Of a stretch of DNA of 64,000 nucleotides, positions 50,667 to 59,549 are shown piece after piece. The notes below the pieces were generated by a model that was not told the DNA's origin, did not search any database, and saw only the letters and a list, made by a program, of their open reading frames with translations. The position numbers and the translations under genes were made by a program. Within the stretch, counting starts at the first letter, position 1. Every line of letters starts with the position of its first letter. The DNA is taken from positions 206,882 through 270,881 of the forward strand of contig PTFA01000420.1 of NCBI GenBank assembly GCA_003342895.1, in the 5' to 3' direction. The stretch comes from Casuarius casuarius (Eukaryota > Chordata > Aves > Casuariiformes > Casuariidae).

Positions 50667-50759
50667 GGGACCCCTGATCTCTCCTCCTTGTGCACACGGG
50701 ACCCCTGATCTCTCCTCCCTGTGCACATGGGATCCCCAGTCTCTCCTCCTTGTGCACCC
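50667..50759 (+). repeat. 31-bp tandem repeat, three copies
   Basis: Copies start at 50667, 50698 and 50729, each of the form GGGAYCCCYRGTCTCTCCTC followed by CYTGTGCAC. The third copy is the most diverged. Confidence 0.9.
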
Positions 50760-51855
50760 ATCCCCTTGGGATCTCTTCCATCGCCTAACCCCCAGGAGAG
50801 GGGAGCCAGCNTGGCACACGCGGCCGTGGCGAAAGCCCTGCAAAAATGCGGGAACATCTGTGCTGCGTGGTGTGTGCATGGGTGAGGAGGAGGAGGATGG
50901 AGCATCCTCTTCCTCTGTTGTTTCCTTGCAGGGCCTGCGTTACTGGGCAATGGATCGAAGCCTGTTTGCTCTCTGAACCCCATGTCCTGCATGACCTTCT
51001 CTGGAGGTGCTTTGGGATGATGCCTGCTCCAGGGAAGTCACAGGACCACTGTGGACGGGGATGGGCAGGAGAGCNGTGGCTGGGTCCCTCCATCCATGGC
51101 AGCAGGGCACCCTGTGGCTGGTTGATCGCCTACATCCAAAGCGGGGCTGGGCCAAATCCGGCTGCGGGGACATCATCTCTGTCTTGAGGACCAGGCAAAA
51201 AGGGGACAGCATCATCCCAAAGCCTGGCACAATGTTTGGAAGGTTTCAGATCAGCTCAGGGTGAGAAAAGCTTTTTTAGGTGTCCCGGTGATGCTCTCTG
51301 GTGGCAGCAGGGAAGCGTGCAGCCGGGACAGGGCAGGGCTCTGAGCACGCCCCAAATTGGTGGGGGAGTCCCAGTTAACCAGGACATGAAGCGAGTCATG
51401 GGGATTTGGGATAAGGACCTGTCCCCCCACTTCTGGCCTGAGGGTACAAGGAAAACCCTGGCTGATGAGGCTGAACAGGAACTGCCTTCCCTCCTGCATC
51501 AAAAGGATGGAGATAGAGGTGAGGATGGGAGGCGATTCTGCCCCCAGCTGCCACCAGTCACTGTCCCACTCCCAAAACAGCGCAGATCCCCTCTGCCCAG
51601 GCTGTGCACATGGGGCAGCAACCGAAGGCAGTGGAATCAAGCTGATCCAGCACCTCTGGAGCAAGACACTTGTTTTTCTGCACACTTCTTGCTGTGCAAC
51701 CCCTCCCCACAAGACTGCCGCATGGCCACAGACCCCTTGATGGTCCAGACTGCCCTCCAGCCTTTCCAAACCCCGCTCCACTCTGGCCCAAAGGGCTGTG
51801 AGCTGCTCCGCCTGCAGCTGTGCCTGGGGTGGAGCATGGCAGGTGCTCTGCATCG

Positions 51856-51923
51856 GTGGGGGAAGTAGAGGAGAACGGAAGGCAAAGAGGAAGGAGGGGA
51901 TGGAGAGAGAGCAGGGAGAGGAG
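51856..51923 (+). repeat. Polypurine tract
   Basis: A run of mostly G and A (GGGGGAAGTAGAGGAGAACGG onward to GGGAGAGGAG) with only a few pyrimidines over about 65 bases. Such tracts can form triplex DNA. Confidence 0.6.
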
Positions 51924-52592
51924 CCTGGAATGGGCTGGGAGGCAGGTGAGGGTGCAAGTGAAAGCATTTAAAGCAAGGAAATTGGGGGGTGTGGATGTGA
52001 GAAAACTAGGGAGGAGCTGGGAGGAGAAGTGAAGGTGCCGGCCCCTAGTGTTGGCCCTACAAGAGGAAATGGAGAGCAGAGGGGAGCCTTGAAGACCCTG
52101 GAGAAGGTCCTTGATGGAGATAATGCTGGGACTCCAAGGAGACAGTGAAAGTCAGATGAGATGGGGAGCATGTGCCTGTCCACAGGTGTGTCACTGGCCA
52201 ATGGGGAAATGCACTTTGGCAGGGATTTTTAGTGCCTTGNACTCTTTACATCAGGGCTGGATGCTTCCTGGGCATCAGCTGTTGGTGGGCTGACTGGGAG
52301 ATGGTGGGTGCTATGGGGGACCATGGGCAGAGAGGTGAGCAAAGGGGGACTCTAGCGATGGTGTCTGCCCCTGTGTAATGAAGAGCTTGAAGAGTAAACA
52401 TCTAAGATTCCTGCTGAAACAAGATGACAAAGGAATTAACCTTTGGTGTTGGTAGAGCCTGGGGCTCTTCCTCAAGCTCTTCTTCCCCCTTCTCTTACAG
52501 AGCCTCCCAGTTTCTTGGCCAAAGGATTGTATTTTTGTCTGGTGATCACACAGTGCCTTGCATGGCTGGGGGACACAATCAGGTGTGTGTCC

Positions 52593-52616
52593 CTTTATAC
52601 ACCAAGGTGTATAAAG
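52593..52616. repeat. Perfect 11-bp inverted repeat
   Basis: CTTTATACACC, AA, GGTGTATAAAG: a near-perfect palindrome with a two-base centre. An AATAAA polyadenylation hexamer follows at 52624-52629. Confidence 0.85.
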
Positions 52617-55483
52617 CCTGCTAAATAAAGCAGTAAAGGTGGCACATCAATATTTTGTGGCTTTATGGGCTCTTGACNTTTAATGTGGAAGAGAAAACAA
52701 AGTCACTGCTTGCAGCCTTTCCCTGCCCNAGAGCAGGGCCAGGCAGGTGCTATCAGAGCCTTATTGGCATCCCCAGCTGCTGTCCCCAGGCCTTGGGTAG
52801 AGGTGACCCCCAGCAGGCTGAGGACAGCGGGACTGGCAGGGGCTCAGCCNCTGTGGGCTTTCTGCCTGCTTGTCCTAGGTAAGCTCAATCTGGCAGCCCC
52901 AGACATACAGTGGGATTGGAAAAAATGCCAAAGGCAGAGAAATGCCTGGGGTTTGACATTGCTTCTTGAGGCACAGGAGGTGACTGCCATGGTGCCAAGG
53001 TGTGTGAGCAGTCCTGCTGTCCCANCATGTCCCATCCCAGCTGGCCCCCAGGTGCAGCTGCTGGAGGTCACCAGTTCTGCCCTGTGTGGCTGCTGATTTG
53101 GAGGGTGCTGTTGACCTTGCTCTGCGACTGTGATGTGTGATGGCCCCGTGGCTAGTACTGCAGGGGCTGCTTTGGCTGGGGGCATGGGCGGTGCTTCTCT
53201 GGTTGCCCCCTGTGAAGCCATACTCAGGCTGGAGGAGACTTGATGTTGGCGCTGAGCTCCCTGGCTCAGCTCCTAGCACTATGCTGGTCAAAATCAGGGT
53301 AGCCCTGTGTGGGTTTCCCTAGTTGTCTCCACCTGCCAGCTCAGAGGAGAGTTATCCCATCACAGCCCAAAAATAACAATCAAAAGAGGCTGATGGTCAG
53401 ATGGGGCTGGGTGTTGGCAACTGTGAGCCCTCCCCAAATCTAGCAGTGCCTTTCCACCNGTGTCCCAGGGAGAGGATTCAGCTGCAGGTTCCCATGGGTG
53501 CTGTTTCATGAGCCAGNGCTGGCTGTTGACGTGGGGGCACCTGGTCGTGGGCAAACTTGTTGCTTGCCCTAACTGCCGAATCAAGCTGTTGATGCTGAGC
53601 ACAGCTCGTGTGAGCTAATGTGTTTCCCCATGCAACAAGGATGCTTGGAGCATGCACTGCTGCTCTCCTTACCTGGCTGCACAGGCTGTGCTGCGTGAAC
53701 TGTACTACGGGTCTGGCAGAGATGCCCAGCAGTAACTTGGAGACACCCTGAATCGCACCAAAGATGTCTCTTTCTTATTGCCTGGCTGTGTTTTCTAGAC
53801 CAGACAAGGAAATNTTAAGGCAATGCTAGTTTAAAACAGATGCCCCAGAGCAGCACTGCTAACAGGTCCTGCCCCTGGGGACTTTGGGAGAGGGACCAAG
53901 CTGTGACGAGTGGAGCCCGCATCACGGCTTGGCCCCGGGAGATCCTGCCTGCCGTCATTGCTTCCTNGTGAAGTAAGCATCTGCTTGCGTGTGGCACATA
54001 AAACGGAAAGCTTGCCTACGTCCCAGCCCACCTCCCGCCTGCCCTGGCCGTTTGACTCAGCGTGCTGCGAATATCACAGTGACATGGAGCCTGGAAAAAC
54101 TTCTGCTCGGAGCCGAGGGAGACGTGAGGTGGCAGACAGGGCGCTGAGCCTGTGCGAGTTTGTGGCTGGTCGCTGTGCGCTTTCCCCATGAGCTCCCTGT
54201 TTTTTCTGAGGTCTGACTTCACCATCAAGGAGGGGGGCAAAAGCAGCCAAAGGCATGGGGCTCCCCAGGCAGGACACAGCCCATCATGGGGACCGTCTCA
54301 ATCATGTCCATAACTGCAACTGGCCAGCAGTGATAGTCTCTGCCTAAAGACACTTAGGCACCTCTTTTCTGTTGAAATTCAAGGGATTTGGGCATGTCCT
54401 GGGCCTTTTGCGGTGGCCCCTGAGGACTGTGAATACTGCATACCCAGAGCTGGATGTGGCTGCAGGGAGATGAGGTTGCTTCTATGCTCTCCATCAGGTG
54501 GTTTTGAATATGCTTCTCTGGGGGGAGGCAGTGGGGGGTCCTGGAAGTCCTGGGTGTCCCCCTACCTTTCCCCACCCTGATACAGGCTATGGGTGANTTC
54601 TACTTGTTGACACTGATGATGAAACCCCTTGGAGCTGGGCTCTTTCCTTCACCTTGGTAAAGCACCAAGCACATCACTTGCACCAGGGACCTGGTGACAC
54701 CACACCTGAAATTGGTGGTAGCTCACATGACAACACACAATAGCTGTGCTGCTGCTTTTGCAGTCCTCCTGGGGTGCAAAGGACCCATCCAGGCTCTCCA
54801 GCCATGTTCTTGGAGAAGGGGGGAAGACAGGAAAAGCACAGAGGATGTTATGGCTTCAAGGAGCCCTTCCCACCAGGAGGACAGGGGCCCTTCATTTATT
54901 CTGGGCCTTTAATGTCTCTGCTTTGCTTTATGGTATACAAATGGAAAAGGCCTCATCACCTTCTGTCTAATCCTGGAGTCCTGTCTAGGCACTCGTCCTA
55001 ATCTTTGAAGCTTCCAGGATTTGGCCCAGCTGTCTGAGGCATCATCCATCTTCCTGCACCAGCATATCAGCTGTTGGGAACGGCCATGCCTGGGCTTTCC
55101 CCCAGCAGGTCCCTGCTACTGTGACTTCTGAACTTGGCAAGTCTGGGTGAAGAGGAATCTGGCTGTTTTGGGGACAGTGTAGCCACACTTCCAAGTGAAA
55201 TATCTCATTTTACAGTCTGTTTCTGAGAGGTTTCTGTTTTGCAGAGGGNTGAATGGAAGCACAAAGTCTTTCACGTATTTGTCCAAAGCCGTTTGGTAAA
55301 TCCAGTGTCAGAAGAGACCCTGGAAGACCAGACGTCCCAAGCAGTATTTTAATGTTCAACCCCTCAGCTGCCCGTGCGAACAGCTAGGACAGCCTGCGGG
55401 ATGTATTCTTAGTCCTGCTCATTTGTTATCGTGTCAAGCATCAGAGGAATCACACCAGGGGACACTTCCTTTTGTTTCCTTCG

Positions 55484-55898
55484 TCAGACTATTTTTAGCT
55501 TGCCCCGACGGAGGGGCTTTAACTGAGACACCCCGCTCTCATCTGTCATTGCTGAAGTGACTCCGCAGGAGCAGTTTTTCCCTCCCTGCCTAGCTCGTGT
55601 CGCGCCCCGTGAGCGTCTGTCCACCGTGGATCGCCGAACCTTCCGCTTCCACGGCTTGTCCCCCAGCGAAGAGCTTTGACTTTGGACTTGGGCAACTTGC
55701 CGCGGGTGCCTATCGCAGTCTATGGCAGGGAGCATAGTGTTTCTGTGCTTGAGTTTATTCAACATACGGCGGTCTCGCCGGCAATGCGCGAATAAATAAG
55801 ATGCCAATATACTAGAGTAACCTGGCCCAGATAAGTCTTGATGATAAACCATGTTGATTCACTTGCTCTTAACCTATGAGTCATCCTGTGAGTCAACA
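55484..55898 (-). mobile_element. LTR-like block (candidate degraded endogenous retrovirus LTR)
   Basis: On the - strand the block begins TGTTGACTC at 55898. It carries a TATTTATT box near 55799 and, about 40 bases on, AATAAA at 55759-55754, the spacing of a short-R retroviral LTR. It continues CpG-rich in the part that would be U5. CpG density is much higher than in the flanks. A 122-codon frame crosses it but shows no protein feature. I see no internal viral gene, primer-binding site or second LTR, so a solo or truncated copy is the most it could be. The far boundary is uncertain. Confidence 0.4.
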
Positions 55899-56539
55899 GA
55901 GAAAACAGCACCTAAACGTCATTGATCCAGTTAAAAACCTGAGTTTTGTTCGAATCAAAAACTTCAAGTGTAATAATTGCACTGATGTTCTTTTCCAGAG
56001 GAAGTGTTTAAATTTCAGCTGTACTCACCCAGATTGAAATGGGAGAGAAATTTGAGTACTTCCTTATGAGCTGGAGTTTCAGTATTGATTTCTTTCTGAG
56101 GTCTTTAAATTGCTTTTCTTGCATGAAATCAAAAGAAATCTGCTTTTGCAAAGCACTTCAGTTTAGATTAGACTACATGATCAGTTCTGAAAAAAATGCA
56201 GGGAAGACNTCTGAACAGAGAGTTTATGCTGCTGTGGGAGTCAAGATGACCACCCGAGAGCTGATGAAAAAAGCNGTCAGACATGAGTGAAGTGATTGCT
56301 GAAGTCTCCCATGAGAAAGGTTGGGTGTTTATCTCCTGAAGTCCCCACAGAGGTGTCAGTTGTCTGATAAATCATATGGCCAGTACTACAGCCAACACTT
56401 GTTCTGGGCAGAGGCTTTGGCAGATCTCAGTCCACCTCCCTCCAGATCGAGGAGATGCCAATATCATCTAAGACAGNCTGAAATCTCTGTATGTCAAGAC
56501 ATGGAGAAACCGGAGTTTCTCCATCCCTCCCCTCCAGGT

Positions 56540-56645
56540 TCCAGATCCTTCAGGGAGCCAAAGGTGGCTCAGAGAGGTGCTTGGATGGAAGAGGACAGAT
56601 GGTCTCTTCTAGCCCTACATTGCTGTTGTGCTGGGGAGTGGGAAT
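56540..56645 (+). mobile_element. Possible degraded CR1 3' end
   Basis: AGATGGTCTCTTCTAGCCCTA followed by CATTGCTGTTGTG resembles the CR1 LINE 3' terminus (ATGATCTCTT...CCAGCCCTA...ATTCTGTGATT) with an internal deletion. It is weaker than the copy at 58.4 kb. Confidence 0.35.
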
Positions 56646-58259
56646 GTTGTCTTTTTTGCTGGAGCAGCTGCAGAAAATTTTCTGGATTGTGACCCAGNTG
56701 GCAAATTTGAGCTGCTTCAAGCTGCTCCAGATAAGTGGGAGGAACTGCCAGCGCCTGTCCNTGGCTGCCTGGCTCCCTGCAGATGGCAAAAATTGTGGGA
56801 CCCCCACTTCTCCCCTCCTTCTGCAGGGAGCTTGGCCCTCTNGCACCTCAAAGGTATTTTGGGAAGAAGAAGCCTTTATTGGTCATATTCCTCCCTGCTG
56901 ACAAAAGTAATTAAGGAACACTTGGGTTATTACATGGTTTTGAAGGAAAAGTGCCCTCTCCTGAGACACTGATACCTTCTCTTGATGTCCTGGCTCTGTC
57001 CCACTGCCAAATGTGGTCACTGAAATAACTGAGGGATGAAAAATCTGTCTGTGGACTGGGAGGGTAGTGCTGCCAGGCCGTAGGCTCCTGGCCATGCTTG
57101 GACTCCGAGGGGCAGCAGGAGGGTGTGCACACGCGGAACTTGATCTCCCTGTGACTTGTGAGGCTGGTGGCTGCGATGAACTTTTCTCTCAGCTTATAGG
57201 GGGAGCAGGGCTAGCAGAAAGTGCAGGCATCCTTCATGCTGCTCCTGGGGAATGGCAGTTACCTCCTTTANATCTGCCCCTTCTCTCCTGCTGTCTGATG
57301 TCTGTGTAGAGCATCAGGTGCAGAGGTCCTCAGGGCCTCTGTGCAACCATGTCTATCCCTGTCTTTACAGCCAGGAGCTGAGCCTGGGGTCCCAGGCCTG
57401 GCTGAGGTCAGCACCCAAGTGACAGACTTCTGAGCCAAATAATCCGCAGAGCTGCCCTGGTGTTCTCTCCCCATCCCTTCTTCTCACCAGGTCCATTCCC
57501 AGTGCGGGGGTCCTCCATCCACCTGGCATGTGTCCCTCAGAGCACTGTGCCTCTTGGNATGTTGACATCCCATTTAACACTAATCTGGTCGTGAGATTTT
57601 GTTTTTTCTTCTCTCCCTCCACTTCTTGGGTTGTCATGGCTCCTCCCACCCAGAAAACCACCGTGTCGTTAGGAAAGCTCAGTCNTTTTGCCCTGTTGGA
57701 GCATGTAGCTTCCTTCATACTCTGGCTGTCTCAGAGCTATTGCTTGACCTCGATGCCCCTGTTTGGAGGTGTTTTCTGGGGACCACAAAGTAATGAGCCT
57801 TTGGAGCAAAGCCCTTTACTCCTCCATAACAACATCACTGGAAGCAGACAGATAGGTGGGGAACAGGAGAAAACACTGTCAACCTGAATTTGAGGAAGGT
57901 TAAGGAATTAGACCATAGGTTACAGAGATGTTTTTAGTAGTATCCCATGCACAGCATGGCAAGTGAGGGAGCACGGAGAGATGGGGGCCGAGGAGGGATA
58001 TATCCTGTAGGGCTAATGGGGCTTCCCCGGGCCAGTGTAGGATGTTGGGGTGAATCTGAGTTTGGGGGCTGGCAGAAGGGTGGCTGGACATGAGTCCTGG
58101 GGTGACCTGACCCCATGGACAGGTAGCTGTTCCTGCTTTGCACATGCAGGACCAGGCTGGAAGATATGGAGAACACGGGTCATCAGAGCTGGTGTNCGTG
58201 TGCAGTGGGGTGTCTGGGCAGGGTCTGTGTGAAAATTGGAAGGGATTGCTGTGGTGCAA

Positions 58260-58745
58260 CCCACTGCATCAAGGTCGAGGGGCTATGGGGAGGACATGGG
58301 GGACAGGTGGGTCTGCGGTTGAGTTAGTTAGGGAGGACCTGGGGAGCCTGGGGTTCAGGTGGAAGCTACGGGAGGACCTGGGGGNCAGAGGACTGGACAA
58401 GGTCCTGAGCAACCTGCTCTAGCTGATGCTGCTTTGAGCAAGGGGGTTGAACTGGGTGATATCCAGGGGTGCCTTCCAACCCCAGAGATGCTGCAATTCT
58501 GTTGCTCTGGGGTTGAGGTAGAGGCCAGAGGAGGACATGAGGGGCAGAGGGGTCTGAGGCTGCAGTAGGGGCTAGGGGAGGGCTTGGGGGGGGGCAGGTG
58601 GGATTGGGGGTCAATACAGGATTCATGGGGAGGACTGAGGGGTAGGGGAGGTCTAGGGTCAGTGGAGGGGCTGGAGGAAGGCATGGATGGGGGGGAATCT
58701 TGGGTCAATGGAGAGGCTGGGGAGGACCAGNGGGGTTTGGGGTGG
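58260..58745 (+). repeat. G-rich degenerate repeat region around the CR1 copy
   Basis: Recurring GGGGAGGACCTGGGG, GGGGTCAAT and GGAGGGGCTGGAGG phrases on both sides of the CR1 fragment, with many G4-G8 runs on the + strand. The period is irregular. Confidence 0.65.
58392..58502 (+). mobile_element. CR1 LINE 3'-end fragment
   Basis: The hallmarks of the CR1 tail occur in order: CTGGACAAGGTCCTGAGCAA, CCTGCTCTAG, GGGGGTTGAACTGGGTGAT, CCTTCCAACCCC and the terminal CAATTCTG element. It is 5'-truncated, as most avian copies are, and sits inside a G-rich degenerate repeat. Confidence 0.85.
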
Positions 58746-59007
58746 CTGAGATATTGGCAGTGTGTGTGGGGGATCAGGAAGCCCTTAGCTATAGGAGCTC
58801 ACAGGGGTGTCAGTCCTGGGAACAGGAGCTGTCAGCCATGTCCCCAGGGAAAGGTGACCTGGCCCTGGCCTGCCTGGTCCCGTGCAGGGCGAGGGGGTGG
58901 GGGGGGCAGGGCCATATGCTCTGTCCCCATGGGAGGGGGTAGGGGCGTGCTGCTGAATGTGCAGGTCCTGGGTGGCTATTCCTGGCNGCCCCCGCCTGCG
59001 CAGGCAG

Positions 59008-59053
59008 ATTGGTTTGCAGGGAGGTGACAAGTGCCAGCCGAAGCCTATAAAAA
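59008..59053 (+). promoter_or_regulatory. MYBPH core promoter: inverted CCAAT, E-box, TATA
   Basis: ATTGG (inverted CCAAT) at 59008-59012, E-box CAAGTG at 59028-59033 and TATAAAAA at 59046-59053, all within 300 bases of the start codon. This fits a tissue-restricted TATA promoter, as expected for a skeletal-muscle gene. Transcription would begin near 59076. A CATATG E-box also lies near 58914. Confidence 0.65.
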
Positions 59054-59075
59054 TCTTCCAGCTCCTGTCCTGGCT

Positions 59076-59308
59076 CAGTGACCTGGTCCCCCCCTCCCAG
59101 CACAGCCAGCCCAGAGCAGAGACCGTCAGTCCAGAGCGGAGACCCCAGACCCGGAGCAGAGACGCCTGGTCCAGAGCGGGGACCCCAGATTCGGAGTCGA
59201 GATCCCAGGTCCNGAGGAGAGATCATTAGTCCGGACTAGAGACCCCAACCCAGAGCAGAGGTCCGAGAGCAGAAATACCCCCTTCCCCAGCCCCCAGGCT
59301 TTGCAGCA
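59076..59308 (+). other. MYBPH: MYBPH 5' leader (inferred)
   Basis: The stretch from the expected start site to the ATG. It contains an exact 20-bp repeat array (59111-59270). Just before the ATG is a pyrimidine-rich run ending TTGCAG, which resembles a splice acceptor, so a small 5'-UTR intron cannot be excluded. No strong donor is obvious. Confidence 0.5.
59111..59270 (+). repeat. Exact 20-bp tandem repeat, eight units, in the MYBPH leader
   Basis: Eight consecutive 20-base units with no insertions or deletions: 59111, 59131, 59151, 59171, 59191, 59211, 59231 and 59251. Consensus about CCRGAGCRGAGACCCCAGRY. Later copies are more diverged. One N lies at 59213. Confidence 0.93.
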
Positions 59309-59549
59309 ATGACTGGCAAAACCACAGGTCCGGTCACAGACCCAGCTCCAGCGGCCCCGAAGGAAGAACCAGCGCCAGCCCCAGCTGCTGAACAGCCCCC
59401 GGCCACGGAGCAGCCCACAGCCCCCGCAGACGAGCCAGCTCCCACCCCAAAGGCAGAAGCGACTCCAGCCCCCGAAGAAGGTTCCCCGGCTCCCCCAGCT
59501 GAGCCCCAAGCCCCGGCCACTGAACCTGAGCCCAAGAAGCCTAAAGCAG
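59309..59549 (+). CDS. MYBPH: MYBPH exon 1, Pro/Ala-rich N-terminus
   Basis: ATG at 59309 followed by 80 codons low in hydrophobic residues, dominated by Pro, Ala and Glu, with repeated APAxExPP-like segments and ending EPKKPKA. Donor GTGAGG in phase 1. Confidence 0.88.

Larger units (their letters stand above)
45001..59045. other. DENND2D-MYBPH intergenic region
   Basis: This is 14 kb between divergently transcribed genes. Beyond the repeats listed separately I see no gene. In particular no glycoside-hydrolase-18 (chitinase) exon is visible: no Asp-x-Asp-x-Asp-Trp-Glu catalytic motif appears in any open frame I read. The part from about 46.2 to 47.1 kb is AT-richer than its surroundings. 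Numerous 60-190-codon open frames overlap on both strands and look random. Confidence 0.65.

Noticed and set aside
53137..53322. 61-codon frame starting with a hydrophobic, signal-peptide-like stretch
   Set aside because: There is no splice partner, no family similarity and no codon signal. A Leu/Trp/Ala-rich start is common by chance in this composition.
55484..55852. 122-codon frame on the - strand
   Set aside because: It lies wholly inside the LTR-like block, includes the TATA-like and AATAAA motifs, and shows no protein family feature.
45001..59045. A chitinase-family gene expected from mammalian gene order
   Set aside because: No GH18 catalytic motif or typical chitinase exon is visible in any frame I read, so none is annotated.
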